Below, one piece after another: positions 46,934 to 58,801 of a DNA stretch of 64,000 nt (the stretch's first letter is position 1; every line of letters starts with the position of its first letter). The position numbers were made by a program, and so were the translations under genes. Source of the stretch: Allacma fusca. Its lineage: Eukaryota; Arthropoda; Collembola; Symphypleona; Sminthuridae. A model generated the notes under the pieces. The model searched no databases. It was not told where the DNA came from and was given only the letters and a program-made list of their open reading frames with translations. Location of the stretch: the NCBI GenBank assembly GCA_947179485.1, contig OX359245.1, forward strand, positions 76,867,067 to 76,931,066, written 5' to 3'.

Positions 46934-48351
46934 ATGTTCATATGTCCTACAAATATTTTACAATACAAGTGTAGTTCATAGATGTATAATGTTATGACGT
47001 CAATAGAGTAATAAATTTAGTTATTATTTAGTTAAACGGTTTTTATTAGTTTTAAAAATAATACTCTAATATTATAAAGGAACTAAGCCAATGATTATTA
47101 TTATGCTTAACAACAGTATAACTACCATCTATTCTGGTTTATTAATAAATAAGTGAGGTCATTCCTGGTTTAGCTCTTGAAATAACGACCTATTTTTATT
47201 ATTCTATCAGGACGCAACCCAACACTATTTCACTGATGCATTTTACATTATTACAGCGCATTGGTTTTTGTGACTGTTTTGCTAATTTTGTCGTAAATAT
47301 TGTTACATAGGCAGAATAAAAGAATAAGTCAGCAACAAAGAACAAAATAAAATGCAAAAAGTAATCTTAGGTTAACTTTACATGTAAAATAAATAAGTAA
47401 AAGAGAGTTTCCGTTAAGACTGAATAGAGAACATCCACAACCCAGAACATCCCAACGACTTATCAGGTTGATGAAAATAATTATTATAATATTCTGGAGT
47501 CGGGTTTTACAAACTTTACTGGGATATCATAAAGTGAACTACAATATTTTATTTAAAATGCGGTAGGTCGTAATATCTTTGCTGGTTATTTTCGCCACAT
47601 TTGGTTTAACGAAATGAATATCCTGGGGTTTAAAATTAAACTTCCGGGATACCGTAAGCTGTAACCTGCGGTTGTTCTTTACGTTTTCCCGGGTTAACAA
47701 CTACTTCAGAAATTCCAACTGTCCCAAAAATTATAATACCATAATACCAAACTTCTACAACAACATTCCACAGGCAATTAAACTTTATGAATTTCCAGTA
47801 CGAGATACAAAATAACTTCGCTAATGAAAACTACACCTGAAAAGAATTCGTTAATCTTGTGAATAGAAACTAAACCAGGTAAGTTTTTTGATAGGTGTAA
47901 ATAGAATACCACATATATGAATTTAAAACTAGTAAAATATGATGCGAATATATCAGGGTAACGAAGCAAACCAAATTGTAAAGACCAATAGCAAAAAGAT
48001 AACTAAATAAATTATTATGAATATATTTATTTATATGCCATTTAGTTATTGTGATACTGTCATAAATCGCAGTACTGTGTTTGAGAAGCAGTGATAAATT
48101 TGTTCATTTGATTAATTGGTTTATGTTCAGTGGTAAAAGTGAAAAAGATTACGTCGTATAAACGAACCTCTAATGCATGGCTTTCTTTTCTGTGGTGGTA
48201 ATAAATATATGTTGAACACTAATAATTATGAAAGAACGCAAAAAATGCTTAAATGAAACAAGCGTTTTCAAGGTGGAGTTTAATAATAAGCACTTAATTT
48301 GCATTATTATGAAGCACGGTAAAGTGAAATATGTAATGCCGTGAATTTCAT
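46934..48351. other. Spacer, nothing recognised
   Basis: AT-rich; no coding blocks or element ends are supported. Confidence 0.4.
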
Positions 48352-49680
48352 TCAGAATGAAAGGAGTAATGTTGCTGTATTTTGGGTAATAATCCCTAGC
48401 AACGTAAGGACAAAACCTCGGTCAGCGTAGTAAAACTCCCCAAAGTAAATTTTAACGGGAACCAAAGATCTGGTGTATCTCTTAAACCACTTGTTTCGAT
48501 TATAACATTTCCATGAGAGTAAAGCATTAGATGTGATATCGTTGAATTGCCCGAGTGCGTGAAATGCAACTATAAGTGTGGTAAAGGACAGGTACGAAAA
48601 TGTCACCATTAACAAGCGCTCAATTCCTTCCATTTTGATTGCTCCATAAAATGACCCGCAAACAACTGTCAGTATACAGATTTCAAAAGTTGGCATAGTT
48701 ATGGACATTAGTGGCAAGGCCTTAATTAAAGTCATTTGCACTATCCTGTAAACTCCAAGCAAGCGTAAAGGTCTACGTAGGGATTGATTTGTTATGTAGT
48801 TTCTCCTCCCAACCCTAAATCCAAAACGAATGCAAATTTGATAAACTCCATGTTTTCAGTAGGGCAGTAAAATGCTCATTGCAATCAAGTTCTTACCGCA
48901 ATTCACTTAACATAGTGCTCACTGGAATTAACAATGCCAATCCTGGAAGAGTAAACATCTCTATTACACAAGAGGCTGATCTCGCCCCATGCCATAAAAG
49001 TAGACATTGGATTACGCGTAATCCGTAGTGCAGCTGTTCTGGATCTGCAAAATGAGCAGACAATGTGTATGGCATATTTGGATAAATCATCGGCAAGACA
49101 GATATAACCGCGCAGTTAAATAACAGCACGTTATGAAAAACAACAAGTAGCACATCATATCTTTCTCTACGAAAATGGGAACGCTGCTTTTGGTTAGTTT
49201 CTCGCAGAATATATTCTGTAAATTATGAAAACAGTATAGTTACAGAAAAGATTGTTTCAATAATTCTATAAATAATTGATGCCTTAAAAAACTATTTTGA
49301 AACTGAAATGAAAATTTTATCGGACCTTCAAATTCATCAAGCAATGAAACGAGCGATTTAATGGTTAGTAGTAATTCATTTTTTAAATGTAGCATTTCGA
49401 GTTGGAGCGCAAGAACGAGAAGCGTCAAAGCGCAAATCATAGTTGCAGGAATGACTGTACCAAGTTTTCCATCTCTCAATGAAATCGCTGAAATTCGAAT
49501 TAATATTATAGGATAAATGCAGAACATAGCAATATGATAATAAAAACAGCATTTTCTGCAGAGAGATTTTGTCACAACTGTTTCTTGTTTTTCAGCTTTC
49601 CATTCAAAAGGGCTGCAGCACAAGGTATTGCATCCTGCAAACCCCTTGTAAATATATTTTTTGGCAAACTTGGAAATCAT
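48352..49680 (-). CDS. Intact GR-like 7TM chemoreceptor, 3 exons, 378 aa
   Basis: Exons on the complement: 49680-49326, 49215-48897, 48814-48352; total 1137 bases, 378 codons plus TGA. The second intron (48896-48815, GTAAGA...TTTAG) is 82 bp. The first (49325-49216) ends TTTACAG but needs a GTCCGA donor, chosen because it alone keeps frame. The N-terminus MISKFAKKYIYKGF is cytoplasmic-looking. Helices include FYYHIAMFCIYPIILIRISA, TMICALTLLVLALQL, LLVVFHNVLLFNCAVISVL and CILTVVCGSFYGAI. The C-terminus YADRGFVLTLLGIITQNTA resembles the gustatory-receptor tail with T.....Q. The C-terminal PVKIYFGEFYYADRG matches the dead paralog's GVKVGEFHVFER. Family identity is inferred; the ligand is unknown. 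Confidence 0.8.
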
Positions 49681-50075
49681 TTCAGTAACTAAAGCTTGAA
49701 GTTGTTAATGCATTTATAAAATACGGAATGTCGAAATTAAAATATTCTTTAACACAGCTCATATAAGCTTGTAAGTTTTGTGAGACGTTACGAAAGTTCA
49801 CTTACGAGGTTTGAGGTGAATTGGAGTACTCTTTCTCTCCTAAGCAGCTGTATGTATCTAAGTGTTTTCTTTGCTAACGGTTTATTCATTAGTTAAAGTA
49901 GTATTGATTGACATTTCATTTCATCACTGAATGTCAAACACATGTCTCATACAAACATTAAAACTCGAAAATATTGTCAGGATATCAGAACACAATAGTA
50001 TCATAATTCTCTTTAGATGTCCATTCTGCGCATGTACGAGTCAATTTAAAGCATCTTGGCACAAAAAAAACTACA

Positions 50076-50179
50076 AGTATATGATTTGTCTGACGAAGAC
50101 TAATAGCTCGAAACGTTGCTGCGAATAAAATATAAGCCTTGTGTTAAAAAGTGAACCTCTACCCTTATTTAATATATTA
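50076..50179 (+). repeat. 104-bp Penelope-like or hammerhead-like tail, copy 2
   Basis: Matches 8958-9061 at all but a few bases. The core CTGACGAAGACTAATAGCTC followed by GAAACG keeps the conserved ribozyme-like residues while the loop differs. It abuts a reversed LTR fragment. Confidence 0.6.
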
Positions 50180-50185
50180 GTAAGA

Positions 50186-50360
50186 TTGATATGCTTCATT
50201 TCATCATACTTGCATTACATTACTTTTGCAATCGCCAAATAACGTTGAAATGGAAAAAATAGATAAATACAAAACATTTCATCTTCTTTAAATAAACCTA
50301 ACAGCATAACAACTACTACTGCTGCACTGTAGCAAACCTATGCTATTTAACTTTTCAACA
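50186..50360 (-). repeat. Truncated, diverged LTR of the same BEL/Pao family
   Basis: On the complement it starts TGTTGAAAAGTTAAATAGCA and follows the first 175 bases of the LTR at 43987 with many changes, then stops at the 104-bp repeat. An older relic of the family. Confidence 0.75.
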
Positions 50361-51590
50361 GCTGTAAAACAGCACTCTCAAAGTGTCATTTACCGATATT
50401 AGTAAGAATACTTGTTTTGTACTTAAACGTCTGTGATAGTAATGTATCATTAACTTGAGAAACAAAAAAATTTTTACATCAAAAGCACTACTTTTTTCGG
50501 CATAATATTTTGTTCAATTTTGTTTCCCCTAACGTATGGTTTTGCCTACCGACAACGTTTTTGGGTTTTACTTCGAGTGTATTTAATTGGAACACTCCAA
50601 GACGACATTATATTTTAAAATGAATGCCGTAATGGATTGTTATATAAATTGCGCCGAACGGTTAAGAGAATTGAAAGTGTATGTACTAGTCTTGATTTTA
50701 ATTCATCAAAGTAAATGACATCCTGAATTAAGTAAGAAATATAATACACAAAAACACATACACGTGTATGTCAAAACGGAATTCTGAATGTTTGTGCAAG
50801 TTGGCTAGTATATATTTAATGAATTTCAGTTCGTAGAGCGCACAAGCCATTTTTGTATTTCGGCAGTAGTATTCTTCCGTACTTTATATATCGTCGGTGA
50901 AGATAAAATTACATAAAAGAAACTAAATGAATGTATACAGGCACCTGGAACATTTCGCATTTAGTAAAACTGTAAATGTAGTGTTACGTCTTTACGTCCT
51001 TTTGTGTATTTACCTATGACTTCTAAAAGTTGAACTTACATTTTCATCCGCCCTAACATATTTCTATGATTTTCCCTCGGTAATAGCTATGTCAGTCTAA
51101 ATATGTTCTTCTACAATTGTTAAATGTTCTCGAAATTTCCTTCAATAGATTCGAATATTTTGATAGTTTGACACAGTTTAAATTGTTGAGGATTGCAGTT
51201 TTACACAAGAGGTAATACGTTTTGCCTTTTAAACCGGATTATTAATCTAATTTTTTATACAGGTCGAGAAGATTTAAATTCACATACCAAAAACAATTTT
51301 TCCGCTTCCGAATCAACTATTTAGAAGATTCTGTACATTTATGACAATGAAATTTCAAAAGTTACCTCATGATTCATGCAAGCTGTTAAATTATTGTAAT
51401 ATTCAACTGGCAATAGTTTCTTCTTAATATTTTTGAAGCAACTAGGGTTTTCGAATTTGTAAACAACGACAGGTTTAAGCTGGTCTATTCCTGTAGAATT
51501 TGAAGCCTACATGACGGTTTTCAGTTATTTTGATAGTTTGCACCCCGTACAGACGATACCTTTTCTATTTACGTTTTTATCTGGTATTCA

Positions 51591-51600
51591 TATATAAAAG
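51591..51600 (+). promoter_or_regulatory. TATA-box-like element upstream of the 58-aa frame
   Basis: TATATAAAAG followed about 15-20 bp later by TTGCATCACAA, suitable for a core promoter of the small frame at 51660. Confidence 0.35.
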
Positions 51601-51659
51601 AGTCCGGTTGCATCACAACTTTAATTAACTTTAGGATTGTAGTATTTCTTTATGTAGTA

Positions 51660-51836
51660 ATGATGGCCATACATTTTCCAGCCAGTTGCTGCCAATATCG
51701 TCGTCAACCTCCGCAGCCTAACTGTAACGCTGTAAAATTTCACTCCGGGTTCTTTTCAAGTTGCCCTGCCAGGCCAAGCTTGACTTGGAATCCGAAATTC
51801 CTAAATTTGCAGCAAACGTTAAGCTTGACCAATTAA
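51660..51836 (+). CDS. Small candidate protein, 58 aa
   Basis: ATG 51660 (a second ATG follows at once) to TAA 51834. The product begins MMAIHFPASCCQYRRQPPQP and holds five cysteines. Base composition is visibly richer in G and C than its surroundings. A good TATA box, TATATAAAAG (51591-51600), lies about 60 bp upstream with TTGCATCAC near the expected start. No polyadenylation signal was identified and no family is recognised, so a chance frame remains possible. Confidence 0.3.
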   Translation: MMAIHFPASCCQYRRQPPQPNCNAVKFHSGFFSSCPARPSLTWNPKFLNLQQTLSLTN

Positions 51837-52452
51837 AAGTGTCAAAATAATTAGAAAATTTCTATTTTGCTGTACATTGTAGTCGTTCATCGAATGTTGG
51901 AAATGCACATGACAGTACTCATTTAGCATTGGGGCAATTTTGAGGTAATCACTTAAGACTTCTTTCGAGTTCTTTTTTCTCCCAAATACAATTCAGTGTG
52001 GACGATTATAAAGCACGGTATTTGCAAACATAAACTGAAGAGATCCCACTTTGAATTTCAAAAATATTTGACGCTTTTTCTCCTAAATTTAAACTATTTT
52101 GACCTGAAACAAATTGGATAGCATAAACTAAAACTAATTGAATGAAGCACACAAGAGTTTATATTAATGCAACTAAAATGTAAGTAGAACCAAGCGATCA
52201 CAATATGACCAATGTAGCAGCATACATAGAATAAATATAAATACAGAGAAGTATCATGTGGCTTAAGAGCCAAAATAATATTCCGGAATGTTTCTGGGTT
52301 GCGTTTGATAAGTAACAATTTTGAAAAATATATAATGGTAATCAAGTCTTGGTTCAGAGTGGCTGGCCCTGATTTACATTATCAGCCAGGTAGTCGATAG
52401 TTTAAAAGTACAAACAGAACATTCACGCGTTGCACCAGTTTAATACAATCTA

Positions 52453-53225
52453 CAGGGAAAACTCGATATAACGGATGGCTCTACAACGGATATTTAGTTA
52501 CACCAGACAGATTTGTTTGTCCCGGCTCCCATATAATTAATGTAAAAATTATTGCATACAACGGGCATTTTTATACCGGAAAATTAGTTATGACGGACAC
52601 ACTTTGAAGCCCTTTGGAAACATTTTTCATACATATAACGGATTTTAAACGGAAATTTATTGCGAAATATTCTACTGGGCCCCTTTGATATGTAATCGTT
52701 ACTCAAGGCAATTCCAACGTTTATTACTTATATATGCATGTATACCATGAAGAGTCATGTTGAGGCCGCATCATTGTACTACATACATTCGTTTAGATTT
52801 ATATTTGCAATTTGTTCACCGTGTTAAAATATCCGAAAAATCAAACGTAAGACGTCCGCTAGTTTTGAAATTCAAAGTGGGATCTCTCAAGCTTAAGTGC
52901 TCTATCATAATCTACAGTGATTGATATTTGGAAGACATTTTTAATTGATTAATTAAAAATTGACCCAAATGCTAGAATGCTACGGTTATGTGCATTTCCG
53001 AACAGTAGAAGAACTTTATGCGCTAGTTCAGCAACCTATAACTAGCTTGTGTGCGTCGAAGTATATATAATTATTGTACTTCGATATTTAATCAATTCGA
53101 TGTTTCTACATGATTGATTATTATATTATTATTCAGGTGTTTGCATGTTGTAATTTGAAGAAATTAAGTCAGTATGCTGAGTAGCATGAATTTCCCTGGA
53201 AATCCGTTATATCGAGATTTTCCTG
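52453..53225. mobile_element. pogo/Tigger-like element
   Basis: Ends CAGGGAAAACTCGATATAAC (52453) and, on the complement, CAGGAAAATCTCGATATAAC (53225) with TA on both sides. CTCGATATAAC is close to Tigger/pogo termini. Internal AACGGAT words; no transposase. Confidence 0.82.
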
Positions 53226-54418
53226 TATTTATCTACTTTGCACTTACAGATATTGCCATTCACAGGGTCGATACACAACTCTGACTTCGCCATATAGCCA
53301 GATTCCCTCTAAATGGTATTTATTCATATGGGGAATCACGTTATTTTGAAAATAAATTTAAAATACAAATTATTAAAGCATTAGACAGGAACAACGGCGG
53401 CGACATTGTGACGGGCAGCCGTCAAGGGTAGAGCTTCCAATGTAGGAAAAATCATAGTTCCGTAGGAAATCAACAAACAATATTGTTTCGGAATCCGTTC
53501 CAGCATTCGGGACACATGATTATTTTAGTTTACACCCTTCGGAACAAAGTAAAGCTTTGTTGTTGTCACAGTTTGTGTTTGGTTCCACAAAATGTTAGTT
53601 TTTCCCGAAAATCTGTTCCTTCCGGAAGCTTTCCGGAATATTTCACAATAAAAGTATACATACTTGAAATATACATATGTAATTATACAACCTTTGATTC
53701 CTACAACTATCATAAACAAGATTGTGCAAGTTTATTGTTTGAATATTAACATTTTCTTTTTTGTGTGTTGAAATTGTAAATATTTTATTCTAAACATGAA
53801 ATGGCAGCCATTAATTAAAATAACATTTTGAGAGTTTTCGATTCAGTTTTCTTGCTTCATTGCCCTTAATGAGTTCCACAAAATTTTGATTTCTATAATG
53901 TTGCAATTTCGAAACTTAAGTCAAAATAAAATATTAAAATCAATTTAAATGACACTACAGAAAGATCGAGAGGGAACCTACCCAAGTAATTGAATATTTA
54001 AAGAAGTTTTGTAATATTAAATTATAATCATACGAAATTGTATTTCAGAAGTCAAAATCATTATTTAAAAAATGATTTTTAAAAAGAAGATCATTTCACC
54101 AACAGAATTTTAATACTAAATTGCTAACGGATCAAGCCGCTAGATTGCGTCGGTGTTGTTATTAGGAATTGGGGTTATACGCCGACAGATGGTTTGCTTG
54201 ATCTGCTCAAAGGGAATGTTGTATCCGCCAAGGCTTTAACAGGTAGGGCGAAAGGGAAAACCTTCTTGATTCCATAAATTAAATTACCTTCAAATGAGGG
54301 TGAATATCCGTTTGTTTTACAGTAAATTGAGCATTTCGTTATCGAAACCAGTTTTTACTAATGATTAACTCTATGTAAACTTTTCTACAGCCACTTATTC
54401 AGACATGGTGAAGGGAAA
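53226..54418. other. Spacer, nothing recognised
   Basis: The overlapping frames at 53483-53749 have no supporting motif. No element ends were found. Confidence 0.35.
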
Positions 54419-55267
54419 TAGTGGTCCCAAACTTTCAATTCTGAATCAAAAAAACTCGATTTGATTCGATTCAGTTCAATTCTGATTCATCATTTTTCGA
54501 TTCAATTCAAAGCATGAAATGAATCATTTCATTCAATTTACTTCATGAATGAAATCACGCGAAATGCCTTGAATCACGATTCAAATCATTCACTTGCAAC
54601 GAATTTGTTTGCATATCACGCTAAAAATGCAGCTAGTAACGCATCACATTAAAAATTTCGTACGTGTTTCTGAGAGACATTTTTGATTTTTGTTGGGAAA
54701 CCGACTTATCAATTACTTTGTAAATAATAATTTTTAAACATGAAATACATCAATTATTATAATTTATTATTACAGCATTTACTAACCGTCCAATTTAGAT
54801 CATAATGTGACAATTAATTAGCAGGATATGCAACTCGAATTTGCTAAAGTTACAGTCAACTCTCGCTATAATCGATGCACAATTTGCAAAATTTGTCCCT
54901 TCTGACCATAGTGTTATACGTTGTGTAAATGGGAATCGGGACTGGAAATCCCAATCCCTTATAAGGGTATCCCTTATAGCGAGAGTACACTGTATTGACA
55001 ATTTTAGCGATAGTGAAATTTTTTGAATTATAATCTTTCGCGGTTTTATGTAGTCATTGTAAAATCCTTAAATAAAATGTTTATGTTACCACCTTTTACT
55101 GTCTGAATGATTTGAATCATCATTCGATTCAATTCAGCACGCAGAAATGAATCAAAGTGAATCCTGTGAATCGTGAATTGAATCGAATCATTGAATTTCA
55201 TTCAGTTCATAATTTGAATTTAATCAAAACGAATTTTTTGAATTGAATTGAAAGATTGGGACCACTA
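54419..55267. mobile_element. Non-autonomous hAT-like element, GATTCAATTC-word family, with nested pogo-like MITE
   Basis: Ends TAGTGGTCCCAAACTTTCAA (54419) and, on the complement, TAGTGGTCCCAATCTTTCAA (55267). Flanks AAGGGAAA (54411-54418) and AAGGGAAT (55268-55275) agree at 7 of 8. GAATCAAATCATTC-type words fill both arms. No transposase. Confidence 0.88.
54853..54992. mobile_element. pogo-like MITE, 140 bp, inside the hAT-like element
   Basis: Ends CAGTCAACTCTCGCTATAA (54853) and, on the complement, CAGTGTACTCTCGCTATAA (54992), TA on both sides. Confidence 0.82.
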
Positions 55268-56863
55268 AAGGGAATGTGTGGAGCCTAAATTCTTATAATT
55301 TATACTTTTCAAAAAATTTCCGGACGTTAAGCATAATTATACTAATACTAGCACAGTCAGCTATTTACAACCCTCGATACTTACATTTGCCGTCCGGAAC
55401 TAGTGCTAGTGCTTATTATAAGTTACTATAGTGATATATACAGACTGTATCGAACTTGGATGAAAAAAAGAAATTCTATGCCCGTGATAAAACTTCTGAA
55501 TCATTATAGGGTACTGTGGGGGGTGAGTATTTGACTCATCTCTCACCTCAAGTTACTCCTTTTGATCCCGTACGACTCACAGCCTTAGAGTTCCACGTAA
55601 TGTTTGTGTTTCAACAAAGCCACAACCACAAATCCTTACCATTATTTTTAGGATTGTTGTCATTTGATGTGACAATTCAGAGATGCGCATCCGCATATTC
55701 GTTACGTTACATTACACTATTACTATGGGTTTTAAAACTGACGTTAATTATCATTACATTACTAAATATCGTATGAAAAATTCATCGCTACCGTTCTGTT
55801 ACTACAAAACAACCGTAATACTCCAGCGTTAGTTTTCGTTACCATTAAAAAATATAAAATAGCCGTTACTTTCCGTTATTGCTATTATTATTGTCCGCTA
55901 GTTATAAACTAAATTATCAAACATCTAGTGACACCAGACCTTCCTGGTAAGCTAGAATTGCGGCCAAAAGCAATTAAAGTTTCTCTGCAGTTCTTGGTTC
56001 ACCTGAAATGTGATCCACTTCCCGACTACCAAATATGGTAATCTCGTCATTTGACCTATGTATATTGAAATTTATTTTTCTAATTTAACTAGCGACCGAA
56101 TTCTCCACGATTGGTTTTTATCTACTAAAACCATTGGTAGAACCAAAGCTTAATTCGTAAGCCGATCACACATCCTTTTTTGTGAGCAAAATCATGTGTA
56201 TTATGCAAGCGAAAGGGCCAACAATTTCCTATGGAAATTCACCATGTTTTCAATAATGTACATAAATGACGATCAGGGTGTTCACATCCAACTGAAGTTT
56301 TTATCATATCCCCCGTTTACTTACATGCGCAAGTTATTCGAAACAAATCCAACAACATAGCGTTTTCTGTTTACATACGCTTAAACGTTATAGTTATTCC
56401 CACAAAAGTTTAGCACACCCTACCCATGTAGCACGAAAAAACTCAAACACGTAAATATTTGGTGCATTTAAGGTGCACATTCGTCACGTTATTAGATTTA
56501 CTTAAAATAAACGTAAAATAAACAGACGCATTTTCCCGTAAAGAACGTGTACAATAATTTACGTTAATTTCACGTGTAAAATTAACCTACTCAGTATCCA
56601 ACAGTTTCTCCCCTACTGGCGAGATTTTGTAACAATTTTTAAAGTAGAATGCGGGGCAAGTCTTTATTATTCCGGCGTGGCTGCAAAGCAATGTGATTTC
56701 TCGTCCATCTTTCTGGTAATGGTTTAGAGTTGCTTCCTTTCCGAAACGTGAGAAATTCAGTGATTGCAGAAACGATTTTTGACAGGTAATTGTAAAATTT
56801 CCATTTATTCGTTATCACTATTAGATTACAATAGAGTAAATTGTGTCATGCAAGCCGATTCAA

Positions 56864-58801
56864 ATGAGCAGAAAGTATAGTTCCAGACATCTTCGTCGAT
56901 TAGCAGCCAGACATGCACAAGACTGCGCGTACTTAATTCGGGAACAAGAAGCTCCATTGTTTAATAATTTATCTCGAAATACTTACTATAATGTCAGCAT
57001 TGAAAGTGCTCCTGGTGAACACGAATTTGTGACTTACTATGGAGATAAACATTTACTTGATAATGTATCTACTGAAGACACCAGACCTTCAGCAATCTCA
57101 AAAGAAGCCACATTTTTGAAGAATTTGAAAGCGTGGACTTTGGAAGAACGTGTGTCTCACAAATGTCTGTCTAAATTATTGAAAATTATTAAGCAAGACC
57201 TTGGGTTTACAGAAGTAGCTACGGACGCACGTACCTTTTTAGGAACTCCAAGACAATCAAAAGTGCACGAAGTTACACCAGGTGTGTACATACATATTGG
57301 TTTGACAGATGGAATTATTAAACAAATTAGTGACCTCGATGAAGATGTCAGTAAAGTAAAGCTTGATTTAAGTATTGATGGTCTTCCGCTTAGAAAAAGC
57401 TCAAATAGCCAGTTGTGGCCAATTCAATGCCGCGTTGTCAGTGACAATGCCGAACCATTTGTGGTAGGTATATACCATGGATATAATAAACCAGCTAACT
57501 GTTCCGATTACCTACGGTGTTTTGTTGATGAAGCTAAATTTGTTTTAACTAATGGCATACAAGTCAACACGAAAAATGTTTGTGTTAAATTACGAGCTAT
57601 TATTGCTGATGCTACTGCTAGATCGTTCATTACGAATACTGTAGGGCACACAGGCTATTCTGCCTGCAGTAAATGTGATCAGAAAGGCCAATACAGCAAC
57701 CGAAGAGTAGTATTTGCATCAGAAATTGGAAACATTCGTACGGATGAGTCAATCAAGCAATTGCAATACCCTGAGTTTTACTCAGGGGGCAGTATTTTAG
57801 AAGAAATTGGAGTTGGATTAACATCGCAGGTACCTTACGAGTACATGCACTTGGTGCTTCTTGGAGCAACTAAAAAGTTACTAAACCTATGGGCACACAG
57901 TAAAAGTTTCAAAGGTAGACTCAGTAGACTCCAATTGATACAGATTTCTAAGCACCTTCTCACAACACGCAAATATGTTACGACTGACTTTCAGCGAAAA
58001 CCAAGAACACTTACTGAATTAGCAAGATGGAAATGCACGGAGCTAAGATTATTTTTACTGTATTTATCACCTGTTGTTCTGCGAAAAATTCTTACCACGG
58101 ACTATTATGAACATTTTATGTGTTTCCAGATAGCTATTTTCATATTGTGCCATTCGGAATTATTTAAGGATTATAAATCTTACGCCCAGACTCTTCTCGA
58201 ATATTTTGTTGGACAGTTCCAAAACTTCTACGGCTACGAACAATTATCGTTTAATATTCATGGACTTTTGCATTTAGTGTCTGACTGCGAAAACTTGGGA
58301 ACTTTAGATGCATTTAGTGCTTTTCCCTATGAAAACAATTTGCAAAAAATTAAAAAGCTTGTTAGGGGTCATTCAAAACCGGCGCAACAGATTTACAAAA
58401 GACTTGAAGAAATCCACTCCAGCAAACAGTTGAAATTGGCTACGAATTTCAGTGAAATTCCCGTATTAAGCAACGACAACAAGAGAATTACATTCCAAAC
58501 ATTTTCACTTAAGAGTAATATTCCCGATAATTTCTGCATGCTATCATGCGGCAAAATTATGGAAATACTGTCATTTGGGGAACTAAACAATGTTATGGTT
58601 GCCAAAGGACGGGATTACAAAGAACCGGAGGATTTATATAAGCGACCATGCAAATCCAGTGATTTAGGGATATCACAATTTTCTTGGAAAAACTTTGTGG
58701 AAATTACCGTTCCGGTCACAGATATAAAATCTAAACTTATGGTAGTTACTTACAAGACTGAATATTTTGTGTGCATTCCAGTTCTACATATATCAAAATG
58801 A
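56864..58801 (+). CDS. CACTA/EnSpm-like transposase, 645 aa, intact
   Basis: Start chosen at ATG 56864 (CAAATGA context). The basic N-terminus SRKYSSRHLRRLAARHA may contact DNA. KLDLSIDGLPLRKSSNSQLW (around residue 175) carries the probable first catalytic Asp. IIADATARSFI, equivalent to the usual DAPAR motif, may hold the second. GHTGYSACSKCDQKGQYSNR is a zinc-binding-like insert. YEYMHLVLLGATKKLLNLW is the signature MHL..LG helix. Near the C-terminal third, LSFNIHGLLHLVSDCENLG and FPYENNLQKIKKLVRG are the block in which the third acidic residue is expected. It would cut and rejoin the element's ends. The broken relative at 6208 shares these blocks. Catalytic residues are proposed by pattern and not proven. 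Confidence 0.85.
   Translation: MSRKYSSRHLRRLAARHAQDCAYLIREQEAPLFNNLSRNTYYNVSIESAPGEHEFVTYYGDKHLLDNVSTEDTRPSAISKEATFLKNLKAWTLEERVSHKCLSKLLKIIKQDLGFTEVATDARTFLGTPRQSKVHEVTPGVYIHIGLTDGIIKQISDLDEDVSKVKLDLSIDGLPLRKSSNSQLWPIQCRVVSDNAEPFVVGIYHGYNKPANCSDYLRCFVDEAKFVLTNGIQVNTKNVCVKLRAIIADATARSFITNTVGHTGYSACSKCDQKGQYSNRRVVFASEIGNIRTDESIKQLQYPEFYSGGSILEEIGVGLTSQVPYEYMHLVLLGATKKLLNLWAHSKSFKGRLSRLQLIQISKHLLTTRKYVTTDFQRKPRTLTELARWKCTELRLFLLYLSPVVLRKILTTDYYEHFMCFQIAIFILCHSELFKDYKSYAQTLLEYFVGQFQNFYGYEQLSFNIHGLLHLVSDCENLGTLDAFSAFPYENNLQKIKKLVRGHSKPAQQIYKRLEEIHSSKQLKLATNFSEIPVLSNDNKRITFQTFSLKSNIPDNFCMLSCGKIMEILSFGELNNVMVAKGRDYKEPEDLYKRPCKSSDLGISQFSWKNFVEITVPVTDIKSKLMVVTYKTEYFVCIPVLHISK

Larger units (their letters stand above)
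50361..52452. other. Spacer with one short candidate gene
   Basis: AT-rich without element ends; the only notable piece is the small reading frame at 51660. The complement frame at 52094-52345 is hydrophobic but unassigned. Confidence 0.35.

Noticed and set aside
56843-56863. Transposase start at GTG 56843
   Set aside because: Non-ATG start is unlikely in a eukaryote when ATG 56864 follows with good context and a family-like N-terminus.
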